Source: Larimichthys crocea
Lineage: Eukaryota > Chordata > Actinopteri > Sciaenidae
Reading direction: 5' to 3'
Length of the DNA stretch: 64,000 bases
NCBI RefSeq assembly: GCF_000972845.2
Contig: NC_040022.1
Coordinates: 2,692,882 to 2,756,881 of the forward strand
The position numbers and the translations under genes were made by a program. The notes under the pieces are model-generated. The model was given only the letters and a program-made list of their open reading frames with translations, made no database searches and was not told the origin of the DNA. Position 1 is the first letter of the stretch; each line of letters opens with the position of its first letter. Positions 12,601-26,500 of this stretch are shown piece by piece.

Positions 12601-15600
12601 TCAGACTCATTTATTTGTCTCACCTAGTGTCATTGTATCCTGTGCTTTAAGGCAGCAGGGAGGCTAAATGACAAATGGCTTTCTTCTCTTTTCCTCCCTC
12701 CCCTACATTTATGCCTGCTACCTCTGCTGTATTATTACTCATGTCCCATGTCCTGAAAGCAATTTACACCTTGAGACCAGACAGAGTATATTACAAAGAA
12801 GATTACAGAATGTGGTTACTTACTAAAGTAAAAACAGCAGTAGCTACAGCACTCAGCAGCATTTAGGTAAAGTGATGAAGACAGATACTGCTGAAGTTAT
12901 TTTAGCTTCCATGACACATTTAGGCATGACACGTGTCCCTCTTGAATGTGTTTTTCTGTTTTCAACTCTCTCACCTTTAGTGAACCGTAGTCCTTTTCCA
13001 GCAAACTCCTTTTTCAGGGCAGCAACAAATTTCTCCCTGATCTTCTCTCTCTGTGCAGAAAGTAACAAAGCAGTCAGCCTTCGCCACACTTGTTACAAAA
13101 GACATGCATAATCATTGAACACTCTGGCTAACTTAACATAACTTTGTTATGTCGAATGCATACAATACATCATGTACAGAGACACTGACTATACATTATT
13201 TTAAGTAAGAGTGTAGCAGAGGATCCAGCTGCATAAATGTCAGCAAGCAGATGAAGGGTTAAACCTCCCCTCCTCTGCTGTTATCTACTTCCTCCATGCC
13301 GCCCCGCTCTGTGAGCCATCAGTGGACAGCCTGTTAAGCTGTCCTGACAGATCAACATTGTTTGACCTCACTCTGTCTGCTCAATTGAGCTCAATTCATG
13401 AAACAGAGAGACAAAGACAGAGCAGTGGTGTATGAAGACATACAGTTTGTTTAGCTTAGCTGCTAAAGCTTTAATATGTCACTGCAGTTAAGGCAAAATG
13501 AGCAGACTTGCTACATGTATAATGCACATTATAAGCCACCAGTGAGTGTAATATTTTACCTATAAACAAGATTTGATGTTATCAGTGTGGAATAATCCAG
13601 GACTAGCATGCACAAACAAAGGAAATGCAGTTATCAAAAGAATGATACGTTAACCCACAAAGCACCTGATCACAGGGGTTCAATGGCCTTTATGACAATA
13701 AAAAATGGGTGTAACCAAAAAATTCTGGCCTGGTCTCTAATGTATATTACCTTGTCGATTTCAGAGAATTCGATTCGCTCCTCGAGTGTGCAGCTCCGGC
13801 CAATGGGGGAAATGTTGAGCATTCCATTCCTGAACTCAATGAACGTTCCCCTGCAGGAAGAAAAGGACGAGCGGTTAAACGACATTCATTCATTCGGCTT
13901 CATTTCTACATAAAGATCACAAGAGGCATGTTTTTTTTCTGCAGGTTAGTCCTGTTGAATTCCTGCTTAACAAGATAGGGTAGAGGCTTAAATGTCTTAT
14001 CAGTTTGGTCAAAGTCTCACCTTTTCTTTGGCAGCTTGATAAGCCCCATGTAGCTGAGGCAGAAGTTGATCAGATCCTGCAGCAGCTCCTCCCCAATCTG
14101 GTTCTGAATGGCCTGATGGGATGAAAATACACTTCATTAACAAAACAAAATGACTTCATGACAGCAAACTGAAACTGGTCAAAACGCTGTTGTAGATTTA
14201 AAGTCATAGTTAAACATTTTTCTACAAACATTTAGCAAGACAACATGACTTTGTAGAAAGAAAATACTTCTTTTGCATAGGTCTACCAAAAATAATGGAT
14301 CTAAATCGTCTTATTTCTTTCCTGGTTAAAAATACTTTTTATCACATATAATATAAATAATATATCTTACAACAACGTCATATCTTGTAACACTTCTGCT
14401 CAATGTTCTTATTAGATCATCTGCTTTATAGGAGGAACATGCAAAATCTGTATGTAGGACAGAAGCATGTACTGTTGCATACAATACCAGGTGATATTGT
14501 GTCAGAACGTGTAAAATGTGACTTTGTATGCCCACTTACATGTTTTGAGAGGAGTTTCCCATCTTTGTACTGCACTGTCCCGTTCTCAGCAAATACATAG
14601 TCAAACTTGTGTATCACTGCAAGAGAGGAGACAAGTCCGTAAACCTATTTACTCAAACTAAATTAGCTCCTCCACTAAAGCTTGAATACAGAACAGAACA
14701 ACCTGCTATATTTACCTCAAGGCAGATTACAGCGTATGTAACACTGCCTGGACAAGTCAAGTTTAATCTGTCCGAGCTTCCCTCTCACTTTGCCAGCAGA
14801 AAAAGTCTGCAACATAGCCTGATTAAAAGGAGCTGCTTTGATCACTTTAACTTTAACTTTAACAAAAAAAATAAATATCCTGCAAAACAGCATTGCAAAC
14901 TGAAGATATGTAGAAGCTGAGACTGTGGGCAAATGCTGGATTGTGTCATAACTTGACAAATAACGATCAAACATTCCTCTAGCTGGGTTAAGTGATTATT
15001 TAGTTCATACACAGCAGGGTGTAACACACTTTAACTGATGGTGTCATAAAATTGACCATTTAAACCTATTTTTTCATCATCAATAAAAAAACCTATAATA
15101 TTGTAATGTCATAATACCACAATGATGATTTCATTACCTATTTTGACATTTCATCACATGTCCAGCAGCTACAGCAACATCAGCTGTGACTGTGTGCATC
15201 ATTAAGTAAGAAAAGATTCACCTTTAGCACACTTGGCCTGGTTAAGAAAGCACACAGCTCTTGGCACAGTACGCCAGCAGTCCAATTGTAGACTAATATT
15301 TACTCATTGACAACTTTTGTCCATGCAGCGGTGTGTTAACTCACACAAGCAAATAACTGAGTTTAGTATGCTCATTTCTGAACTGTGGCTCCCAGCGTGC
15401 TGCTGTGAAATCCTTTCCTGACATCCATGACTAGTTAAAATGCAACCCAGCCTCATGAATTGCAACACAGATATCAGATGATGAGACAGAACCAGTTACT
15501 AGTCATCGATGATCATACTTTTACTGTGGATATTTAACGCTGTTTTAAAAAGGTGTTGTTTTAGTCTTTATTAAGCTGTATAACGTCATACCAAAGGCAT

Positions 15601-16747
15601 CAAGTTTGAGTCAAACTACATGACCTAAATCTTAAATTATTCCCAAGGATCATCATCTTGGGTCCACTCCCGGTGGACCGGAGCCCAATTTAAGCAAAAA
15701 GATAATAAAAAAAAAAGTCAGGTCATGCAGTGGGATTCATCTGGGTGAATGATGCATACAGCATGTACACCGTCTGCGGTTAGGAAGAGGACTGCTCACC
15801 ATCATCCCCCTCGCCGAGCTGCTCTGCTATCTTGGAGTAGTCTGAACCTCCCACAATGCCAATCTTCACTTTCCTCCGCAGAGCCTGGAAAAACTCATCC
15901 AGCTGTGGGTCGATTTTCTGAAAATTACAGAAAAATGCATTGCACGTCGTCACTTTAACTGGCAGAGCTCCCTCTCACACATGCACATATGCAAAATCTA
16001 CACAATGTTACTGAAACATCATTACATAGAAAGAACAAGGGACATGACTGCATAATGTGCCTTTGTGGTGTCGTTAAGATTTCTAATCATTTAAACATAT
16101 GGAGGAGAAAATGTCTGCACACAACTGAGACTACATTATGTAATATGAGGTGCCTGGTGTGCTCTGCATCCAGTTACCCTAGATGAACCCAAGCATTCAA
16201 ACCCAATGACAAAAGGAAGTAAGAAAGGAATTAATCATTTACAAACAACCATAACAAAAGAGATGATTTTTTGCCTAAAGCTTACATGAATCTAACAGAA
16301 ATGTGGTACAGAGACATTTATTTCAGTTTTCCTCCAGAGAATTATTGAGAGTATATTAATTAGAAAACACTGATTAAAACCAAGGTGAGGTGACAGTATC
16401 ACGTGTATTTGTGAAGGACGTAAAGAGGTCACTAGACACCAACAGACCTATAGATTACCACACTGCAGCACTGTGTGGGGGTAAATAGTAATGGGGTAAC
16501 ATTGATGAGGTCAGGAGGACACACTGTGCTCTCAGTTTTCCGGGAGGAGCGAGAAAGGGAGAAGACAGGAGCTGCAGAGGAGCAGGGAGCTTGCAATAAT
16601 CAATAACCGAACACCATGCTGGAGAACTGATTGATTAACTGATTTCATTGGATGTGTGCTCACCTCTCTAGGTGGCGTCAAGGTGCCGTCCACGTCAAAC
16701 AAGCAGAGGATGTTTCTGTCCGACGAGAAGCCGTTCGCCTTCTCCAT
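9671..16747 (-). CDS. pmm1: Phosphomannomutase 1, 8 exons, 261 aa
   Basis: Exons in transcript order are 16664-16747, 15800-15917, 14540-14616, 14021-14112, 13751-13850, 12975-13050, 9987-10102 and 9671-9793. They total 786 nt with intact frame and GT-AG introns. The enzyme interconverts mannose-6-phosphate and mannose-1-phosphate in the cytosol, feeding GDP-mannose and N-glycan synthesis. It is a HAD-fold phosphatase: the catalytic motif DVDGT is at residues 18-22, with Asp18 the expected phosphoaspartyl nucleophile. [52 protein letters not shown] and [16 protein letters not shown] are highly conserved family blocks. [14 protein letters not shown] reads as PMM1 more than PMM2, and csdc2 as neighbour supports pmm1. 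Length is one residue below human PMM1. Confidence 0.95.
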
Positions 16748-16748
16748 T

Positions 16749-17195
16749 TCTTCTTCTTCCTCCTCCTCCTCCTCCTCTTCTTCTTCTTCTCTTTGAGTTG
16801 TTTACAAAATGCACGTTAGGTATCACAGGTCCAGTCTCGTGCAAACATGCACGTTAAAAAAATACACGCGCACGTGAGGGAGTAGTCAGCTGTGTCTGTC
16901 AGTCCCGAAATTAAAATATTTAAAATAGACTTCGAGGTTTTGAAGAAGGTCGGTTGTTTTTTTTTGTTTGTTTGTTTGTTTTTCTTCTTCTTCTTCTTGT
17001 TCTGCTTCGAGTCTACACTGCTGCTGCTGTTGTTGTCTCGGCTCGGTTCGGTTCGGTCCAGCTCGGACGCAAACACAACGTGCTGTACGTCGCGTTTCTT
17101 TCGCAATCATAGACAATTTGCAAACCCCCGTATCGCACCCTGCAGCCAATCACAGCCTAGCAGAGTAGTGGCGTAGCCAAGTGGGCGGGGCGGTT
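16749..17195 (-). promoter_or_regulatory. pmm1: pmm1 5' UTR and promoter region
   Basis: Upstream of the pmm1 ATG lies a (TTC/TCC)n tract (about 16748-16792), then a CpG-richer block with a CCAAT box (17146-17150) followed by a GC box GGGCGGGGCGG (17183-17193). This arrangement fits a TATA-less housekeeping promoter. ORFs here are poly-Phe/Cys or Lys/Asn readings of simple sequence and are not genes. Confidence 0.55.
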
Positions 17196-17694
17196 TCATT
17201 TACACGCTAACCCAGAAACAAGTATGATGATGAACAGTGTCTTACACAGAGGAGAGTGATGCCTTATTCATCAATGCCTGCATACTAATGAGTCATTTTT
17301 ATGCTACATTAATGTATAATCAGGTGAATGGTGTCAATGAATCTGTATTTATAGAAACAACTTCAAATTATTCAATCAATCAGCATAATTTATTATTTTC
17401 TCAGCATGAGGAATTATGAAATATAACAAACCTAAAGTAAGATCATCAGTGATGCTTTATGTATCATTTAGTCCTAGAATACTTAATTCATGTGACACCT
17501 ATATAATAATTTATATGACACCTATTTGGTATATGGCACTAAACAAACAAACATTTACAACAACACAGAACTATGAATGTCGTGCTCTTTCTTCAAAACA
17601 AACCTTATGATTTTCACTAGTTGTGCAAACAGCCCAGTTTAAAGTTTGAGGAAAATCTTCTCTGCAGCGTCTCAGTTCCACTGAGCCAACACAT

Positions 17695-17710
17695 CCACAA
17701 GAGGGCAGAG
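17695..17710 (+). promoter_or_regulatory. CTCF-like motif
   Basis: CCACAAGAGGGCAGAG matches the CTCF core consensus (CCASYAGRKGGCRS-type) at nearly every position. It lies between the divergent pmm1 and gucy2c genes, where an insulator would be sensible. A single motif match is only suggestive. Confidence 0.4.
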
Positions 17711-18184
17711 TGGAAGAAAAGTCAGAGCTGATTCCTGCTCACGTTTTACATTTGTTGATAGTTTAGTGGGTAAGCTGTATGAAAATATGAAAGCACGACA
17801 GAGTCATGATGTACAAAACAAAGTGGGTATTGTAATGCACAGTGGATTACATGTCTATCAGGCGATTGATCCAATCCAGAACTCCTTGTCACAACATTTC
17901 TAACCATCTGTATGAAGTCCAGCATCACTCACACTGTATTGATTGAACTGATGAACTGGCCATGTACTCTTACAACAACATCCCCTGGACCCATTTCATA
18001 TGACACCATTTCTTTTGAACGTGTGAATAAAAAATCTTTACATGGAAATTTTATGTTGTCTGAATGTTGAAGCAAACGTTATATTTATAGATAAAGCAAA
18101 TATAGAAAAACGCTTCAGAATTTGTCGGTAGTGCAGTTATACCTAAACATTATTTAGACTTATATGAAAACAGAAACAATAAGA

Positions 18185-18365
18185 AATAGCCAATAGTGGA
18201 AGAAATATTCAGATCCTTTACTTAAGTAAAAATACAATAATGTAAAAATACTCATATTCATTTTAAAATCCTACTTGAGTTAAGGCTACAGGAGTATTAT
18301 CAGTAAAATAGTACAAGTATACAAGTAAAAGTACTAGTTCTATCTAGAGTAAAATGTCCCCTGTG
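18185..18365. repeat. Dispersed teleost repeat fragment
   Basis: GAAATATTCAGATCCTTTAC, TTAAGTAAAAATACAATAA, AAAATCCTACTTGAGTTAAG and AAGTAAAAGTACTAGTTCT form a sequence type that recurs throughout percomorph genomes (probably a non-autonomous DNA element). The class is uncertain. Confidence 0.6.
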
Positions 18366-19307
18366 AGTGATATGTATAACTAGAACATTTCTAAAGAAAT
18401 TTTGAGTGTGTGTGACTCTGGCCCCGTCGCCTACATACATTATTACTGACACTGCTCAGTAAATTCAGTACTAGAAAATTCCCGCAGAAATTTTTAAAGG
18501 AGGGTGTAAAGGACCACACTAGTCCTTTGTAGGTGTTTTGTTTTGTTTGAGTAAAACTATTTAAATTTGTCTTGTTCATATTATGTCTCAAGAAAAATCA
18601 AATTTAAATTATTAAATAATGCTTCTATTTTATGTGTGTTTAAAATAATTGCTATGTTGTGTGTATGAATCTTGTATGGACTTGGATGGGTATGGGTGTT
18701 GAATGAATTTTGTCCTTGAGTGACATCGTAGCTCCAGAAGAGGGAGACAGGTAAAGGTAAACCCACAGGTGTTGGTAATTAGGAAGCTGCTTTGTTTGAG
18801 CCTGAGTCACAAAAAGTTTGTTCTCCAGGCTCCAGCTTAAACTTTTACTTAATTTGCACAAAAAGGGACTGTGACGCCTGTTTAAATAGAAGAAAACATC
18901 ATGAACATTTAAGCATCCTTGGTGAGCGCAGTGAGGTATGTTTGTTTGGTTATTTTGTCTATTTGAAATATTGTATCTTTGTAACGTGGGTTTGTATTAT
19001 TATGTATGCAATACTTTGATTGAATGAACGCTTGTTTTAATATTGATGCAAAATTATGTTTGTACTGTGAAGACTGTATGGTGACTTGTTTTTATGTTTG
19101 TATACCCTGACACACAGTTTTCACGGTGCTATGGTGAACCTGAATCTGCTGAAACTAAAATAAAGAACACCTTAAGCATCAGTTGAGACTCTCTTTTGGG
19201 ATCCAAGGGCTGCTACAGAGGGAGCGGGCTGTTGCCGGGGTCTGTATTCAAAAAGCACACCTCAAATAGTCATTTTTAACATGTTTATTTAGACACAGGA
19301 GAAATGA

Positions 19308-19545
19308 ACATTAGCATGTTAGCATTAGCATGTTAACATTAACATGTTAGCAATTACCATTAGCATGTTAACATTATCATGTTAGCTGATGCGCTAGCAA
19401 TTAACATTAGCATGTTAGCATTACCATGTTTACATTAGCATGTTAGGACTTAGCATGTATTTAATTCCTAGTGGCCTACTGGCTGACGCGCTAGCAATTA
19501 GCATTAGCACTCATTTTAGCATTGGTCACTAATGTTAGCAATTAA
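19308..19545. repeat. Degenerate minisatellite of AGCATGTTAGCATTA-type units
   Basis: The words ATTAGCATGTTA, ATTAACATGTTA, ACCATGTT and GCTAGCAATTA recur many times in tandem with small variations. The array passes into a GC-richer block to about 20140 that contains no recognisable protein; the two may belong to one repeat element. Confidence 0.75.
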
Positions 19546-22500
19546 CATGTCTTTACAGCTAGTGTTAACGCGCTAGCTGCTCTGCTGTCTCTGTCTGACG
19601 AGTTCAAATTAAGTGCCAATAACTGCTAAAATGGCCGCCGCTGGGCTTCTGCCTGCTGGCTTCTGACTCTTATTTTGAAAATAGCCCCTCCCCCCTCTCC
19701 TCTCTGTCAGTGTGTGTGAGTGTGAGTGTCTGAGTAATTAGTGTGCGCGTGCTCACTCCTCTCCCTCTGACCCCTGAGCAGACACAAAAGCTTCAAATGA
19801 AGTCCCTCGAAGAGGTGGCCGAACATGGTGTGCCGCAAACCAAAATCCGAAATGACCGCAAGAATCCTCGTCTCGTGGACCATATCCTTGTTCATTTTCA
19901 GGCGAAAATTGTATAAACTCTGGCTTCGGGAGTGAGAGAAAGCACAGGTGTTCCCTGCTCCTTCTGGAAAGTTCTCTTCTCAAAATAACATGGCAGTCTA
20001 TGAGGCTGTGGAGGGGAGTTGTTTATATGCTGCATGACTCCCTCTCGAGGGTCACAGGTCATCAGTGCTGAAAAGACCATTCTTGACTGGGGCAGTTTTG
20101 CTAGCACAGGTGACAAGCTTAATACCGGCACCATAAATCACTTTTTCTCACTGTTTTATCTTTTCTGCATTTCACAGCAATCATAAATCAACACTGCACC
20201 GACCTGAGGTTCAAAATACGTGATTATGTCAGAACACAAAGCATATGACCCCTTTTGGTCTAGTACACACATGTTATATATCTTGGCATATGTATATATG
20301 TATAAACATGTTTCAAGAACCCCGACGGACCTTTAGCTATTTTGTTTGACTTTCAGAGTTCCCTTCAGTGTGGTGTCACTGAGGTCAGTCAGTTATTTAT
20401 GTACCTGATTTATTACTCATCTGCCAATTGATATGGTCAAATTGTATGAGGAAGGAGACAGAAGAAGGCAATTATTGATGAATCATAAACAGACTAATCA
20501 TTAGCTTCTGAAATTATGAACATGCCTCTTTTTTGACTTTGACCTCAATCTCCCTGTTCCCTCCAATCCCAGCAGACAGGGTCTGAAAAACCAATGAAAA
20601 GACCAACTTCTTCCCTAACTTCCCTAAACTGCCACTTTTCCCTAAACCTATTTGTTCCTGCTGAAGATAGACTCAAAAAGGAAAATTCTCAGAATAGCTT
20701 GAAGGATGACACCTATATTATTATGTACCTACTCATGTGTACATGGAGTAATGCACTCAAATTTAAAAAGACATGTTTTATGGCTACAATAAATGCTAAA
20801 TTCCACATGTCATATACAATGTTATATGTACCTTCTGGTGCTCTGTGAGTTTACTTAAAGGCCTCCATTAAAACAGACCTCTTATCTACCTGGATGCGGA
20901 GGAGAAAGTGCCTAGTTGCACCCTTTTTCACAGACTAACAATAACAGCCAGTGTTAACAGTACCAGTTGCTATTAAACAGCCAAGATGAGACAATAAAAC
21001 AAAGACTCGTGTTCCTTTTAACACATTACTATTTCCTCTTGCTGATAAAATGCCAGAGTGTGTTGAGATGGAAAGCCTCTTCACATCAATCTGTAATGGG
21101 ACTAAATGACTTTGTGCCCCAAGTCAACCGTGCTATTACAACGTCATACATGTGTGTGTTTGTTTAAGACATTTACAATGCTGTAAGATGGTGGCCAGAC
21201 AGGAAGCTGATGATGTGCTGTACTGGAAAGACAGAAATCTTGTTTTGTTTTGTGTGGTAGAATCACACAGCGTAATAATGCAGTGGGTTTTGATGTTAAT
21301 GGCAAGTTTATTGAAGGAAATAAGAGCACACTACATGTACGTGTGATCTTTTACATGTTGTTCTCCATATACACAGCAGAGCTTTTGGAGATAGACATGC
21401 TCATTTTAATTCACATACAAAAATGTGGCTTTTATCAGAATGCTAATTCTTTAGAGAAACAAAGAGCATTAAACAGTGTGAGAAAGACTATTCAGTCATG
21501 GAGTGATAAAAGAGGAGCCTGACACGAACAAGATTTAGGAGCGGCAATAGGACAGCAGTGTGTTTATAGAAGATGTGTGAAGATGATGTGTTCATAATGA
21601 AACAAAGGATCATAATATAAAAATGCTTTAAATATAAATACAGCAAGAACATACAAAAAGCTATTGTAAAACAGATTATAGTGACAGTGTTTACGTTGTG
21701 TGTAGTAACAAATGATTTCACCAGAAGTTGATCTGTAGATTGATGTGTAGTAGAGAGCAGGTTACACAAAATAAGAGAAGGAGCATGGAGGACCCTTTTT
21801 TCTCATTGATCAATTTAGATCAACATGCTGATGCTGCTAGAATAACAAAAACCTCTTATGAATATATCTTCTTCTTCTTCTTTTTCACTCCACCACGACT
21901 TTAGTATTTAATTTAGTATTTGAGCTGCTTTAACCAGTGAATTTTACCAGTGTGGGATCATCTTATCTTTTCTTAAAATAGCTGGTCTTTGTGGTTTTTA
22001 GCAAGCATACCTCCAACAGTAGTAAATAGTGCATTTCTTAGAGTCTATCTTCAGATGCTGATTTGGTGACTCAAACTAAAGCGCCCACACTCATTGCTTT
22101 ATGAGGAACATGTCATCCAGTGCAATGCTGTGACTCATTTCTAGTTCTCACTCACTAGTTTTTATACTTTTTGGGTAACAATAACTCTATGGCATAGCGG
22201 ATACACAGTTATTGGTTTTGGTCCTCCCAGGAGATGTGTTGAAAAATTAAAAAATATAGATAATGTTACCATATTATTTAGCTGTTATTTAGACTATGAT
22301 GACTTATGACCTTGTTATGATAAACCAGGTGTTCATGGAACAGCTGTAATAATCATAGTACTAATTTTATCAGGTTGTAAAGACCTTATTAACATGCACA
22401 TAAACGCGTTAATGATGTGTTCAAACTTTTGTTTTAGAATACAGACTGTACTAACTTCATCTGAAGGTGAAGTTTTGAAGATGTCAGAAATATGTTGATG

Positions 22501-23540
22501 CTTTTAGCGGCAATTTAATTGCTCACCTGCAATTAAGTTTGTCAGTCTACATTTTAATTTGGATTTGTGTTGTTTTGTAAAGACTAAATCTGGTTTTCTC
22601 AAAATGATGTAACACTGGTTTATGAGCAGTTTAGCCAAGACTTTTATAGGCTTAATCCACCCTGCTTTTATAGCAGACAATATTTATCAGCTCCACACAA
22701 GCCTTCAGTTTTATGACCTCCTGTGACTTTTGCCCCTCTCACTATGCAAGCTTTCCCCGCCTCTGCTGTGAACAAAAAGTCTTAGAACATACCAGATCAT
22801 GTGAAAAAAGGAAACAAATGAATTGTACTGATCCCACTACCTACATATATGTTATTTCTATAAGTTATGACAACAGTTAATCCGCTATTATCAGATTATC
22901 AAAGACATTATGTTTTATTCTTACACTTGCATGAGTGGTTTAATGTTGATCAGACAGGAGATGTATTGTGAAGGCAGGCCTAAACGTCATGATTACAAAC
23001 ATGATGAATTATGATCTCAGTTAAGTTTGTAAGTGAGCCATCAGTCCAGATGCAGTGTGGGAGTGCTCTGCCCTCCCTCCAACTGGTGCACCGACTGTCA
23101 CTTAATGGTTGTTCATTAACGTATGAAGGACAGGTAGACAAGCCCATACCAAGGTGGAGGATTATTGATTTCAGGCTTTTACTAGAGGAATAACAAGTGT
23201 GAAGACTCTGTTTCTTGTCCTCAATCCACATTTTCTTTTGGGTTTCCTAAAAGTGTTTGGATGTAAGATCTCGGACAAAAGTTTATTGTAGTCTCTTATC
23301 TGGATTCTGGACAGTGATTGAAGAGACGGTGTGACTTCTGCTTAGTCATTGAAGAGCCCTCTCCACTTCTGTTTTTGGACTCATGTCGTCAATGGAGAGG
23401 ATCTGTCCTGGAGCACAAATGTAAAAACTTCAGCCTTCTGTTTGTTTGAACGGAGATACAGTATATATTGTTTTGACATGTAGAAACTGTAGAAAAGACA
23501 TCAAATTCTTAAGGGAAAAAGGAAAATCTCAAGGATCAAG

Positions 23541-26500
23541 ATGTACAAGTTACATATTTTACCTTACCTGGGAGTGTTGATAATGGCGGTCATCGCCAAC
23601 AAGATGCTGGATGACTGTTTGGCATCAGATCGTACATATACCATGAATGTTGTGCTGCTGGAGGACAACACTTATGAGTGGAGTCGACCGTTTGTGCAGG
23701 CGGCTGTGGAACAAGCCATTGAAGAGGACAGGCAGACGAACATTGACCATGGTATGGATTATTATTTCCTAAATAAAAGGCCAAATGGACCATACAAATA
23801 ATAATGATTTGATATAATCTACAAACAGATTGATTTACAACAACAAATTAAACCAAATGTTTAAACATAAACTTAAAACTAAGATATGGTAAATTGAAAA
23901 ACTAACAGAACAAAATTAAATATCAATCCTGGCCAACAGAGAGTAAATGTTCATCGAGTGATATCGCTAGACATCAGCGGAGGTGTTTAAATAACTGGAA
24001 GTCAACAAAGAACAGCTTCAACAAAACCTTTAAAACAGAGCGACAAAGTCAAGATGGCTGGTTATAAATGCATGATCTAGTTTCTCTGATATCCTGTTGT
24101 GCAAGAAGAAGTTTAGCCTCGCCACTCTTGTGTAAAAAATAGAAGAATCAGCCCAGAATCTGATTTTTATATAGATTTCTTTTTCTTTAGGACTTAATAT
24201 TTAGATTAGAATTATATACTGTATTTTTTTTCTGGATGAAGCATTTAACAGATAAATAAAATAAACTTTAAATACTTATTTTTAGGCAGATAGAGCTGGC
24301 CAGTAGTAGTGCTGTTTGATGCCTAACCCTACAGGAGTGCATAGAGGAAACCTGTTTATATGCACTTCATATGTAGTGACTGCTATTGTGGCAGATGCAT
24401 AAAGCAAAAAACAAAACAGACAAAAACAAAACAAAACAATACAACATGTAGATGGGACAGTTTTGGAGCTGCTGAAAGACGTATTCTTCCTCTTCTGGTG
24501 GAGGCTAGCTATTTCTACTTATTTTCAGCATTTGTGCTAAGCTAGGCTAAAACAAATGGCAAATTTCTCCCCTGAAGACTAGACCTGAAGAGTATTCCAT
24601 TAAACGGGTTTAGCTTGATATTGGCAGAATCAATGCTGCCAGAATAAGATCAAGGTACTGGTCTATTCAAATGTGTACTACACGCACCAAAAAAAACATA
24701 CATTGTACCTTTAATTACCTTTATACGCCCTCAGATATATCCTGAGAGGGTTTGGGGGCTCCTAACCAACAGTTGAAAACCATTGGCATAAACTGAAATG
24801 TTGCTTTCCAAACGAACATACAGTGCATGTGACTTCACACTTTGACAAGACATTATATCATAAGAAATAATTAAGATGACTTATTATTTACTGTAATAAT
24901 GCATAATGAACATTACGGGGTTAGTCATCTTATTACAAAATTACACACTTTGTAATATCCTCTATTTCTCTTGCTGCTGCTTTAAATTTCATTTTCTCTG
25001 TGGGAGGTTATATTTACACGACTGGGCGATAAATCATTCTGATCTAATCTTAACAGCCCAAAGAGATTAATGAGCTAATTTTTGATGTTAATAACACTTA
25101 TCTTCTTTCCATGACTCAAGAATTAAACTTCAATTTGACGGCTAACTACTATGGATTCGACACCACCATGTACAACCGGCAGGGCTGTGGGAGCAGCACC
25201 TGTGAGGGAGTGGCAATACTCAAGCTGCTGCATGTAAGTGTGGTCAAGAGAGGACCAAAGATGAGATGTCTAAAGAGTATACACATTAAGGTCAAATCAA
25301 TCAAGGGTGATAAAAAATGTTTGAGGTGAAAAGACACTTAAACAACAACCTGAATCTCCTTTCCTGTGTTAATTTTTTTTTTATCTTTGTCCTTCTGTGT
25401 CACCGCTAAAATCTTAATTTAAAAAAAGTGAGCTACTGTTATTGATAAGATCCAAAGGGATTAAACTTGATGTTCATACTGGATGTTGTGGCTCAGTGTA
25501 CCTGTAACCAGTAACAATAAATTCCCTTCTATAGTTTGATAGTTTATTATCCCTAGATGGCACTTCAGCTGGACTGCACAGTTGCCTATTGCACCATTGC
25601 AGGACGGTTATCTTGGCTCACTTAAATGTAAAATTATAAATGAGGCATTTTGTACGACTATTTCCAGGGCAGTTAAAAAAGATGATAGGAATACGATATG
25701 TCATACTTCAACAGTAAAAGTTAATTTTTGCTGTCACACCTAACAGTCAATGATCAACTGCTTCTCTCGCACCAACAATATCACCATTGTAGTGAGAAAT
25801 CTCCACCAATAGCAACTTAAATAAACTAAAATACATTGCAGCCACTGCACGCCATGCTGTATGTTAAGATTCTAGTATTGTAGATGCATCTCTTGTTCCA
25901 ATGACAGTGCCTTTATGTAGTGTTATTGTAGTATTCAGTTTCCATACGGTATCTGAACCTTGACAGTGTTGTGGTTTCACACAGAATAACAACATGTACT
26001 GTATCTTTCTGCAGAGTAAAAATGAAGTGGGATGCGTCATGCTGGGACCTTCCTGCACCTACGCCACGTTCCAGTTAGTAGAGTGAGTATGACCCTGTTT
26101 CTCTTGAATTATATACCACTAAACAACTGACTGATGTTTTTAACTTTTCATCCCGTCGTCTGCCTCAGTGATGAAATTGGCCTGAACCTGAGCATTCCAA
26201 TCATCTCAGCTGGGAGCTTTGGCCTCTCATGTGACTATAAGCCCAAACTGACCCGAATTCTGCCTCCAGCACGCAAGATCGCAGACTTACTCCTCCACTT
26301 TTCGAAGGAATTATTGGACTTTAAGGAACCTTGGACGCAGGTTTATGTCTACAAGAAGTCCACCATCCCACCTGAGGACTGCTTCTGGTGAGGCAGGCAC
26401 AGGCTGCAGTTCATTCAAGTGAACACTGTAGCTTCATTTAGCACTACAACATGTGCCACTTTTTTGTTTTATTTCTTTGTTTTTGCCACAGGTACATCAA

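Larger units (their letters stand above)
17196..23540. other. Gene-free intergenic region between pmm1 and gucy2c
   Basis: I find no exon with recognisable protein homology on either strand in this 6.3 kb. It holds a CTCF-like motif (17695-17710), a dispersed repeat (18185-18365), the minisatellite block at 19.3-20.1 kb, and otherwise AT-rich sequence. gucy2c upstream regulatory DNA must lie at its right end, but I cannot name sites with confidence. Confidence 0.6.

Noticed and set aside
16886..17176. Overlapping ORFs rich in Phe/Cys or Lys/Asn
   Set aside because: They are readings of TTC/TTTG simple sequence in the pmm1 promoter region.
19753..20134. Two open minus-strand frames in the GC-rich block
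   Set aside because: No homology recognised; kept as a finding about the block but not called as genes.
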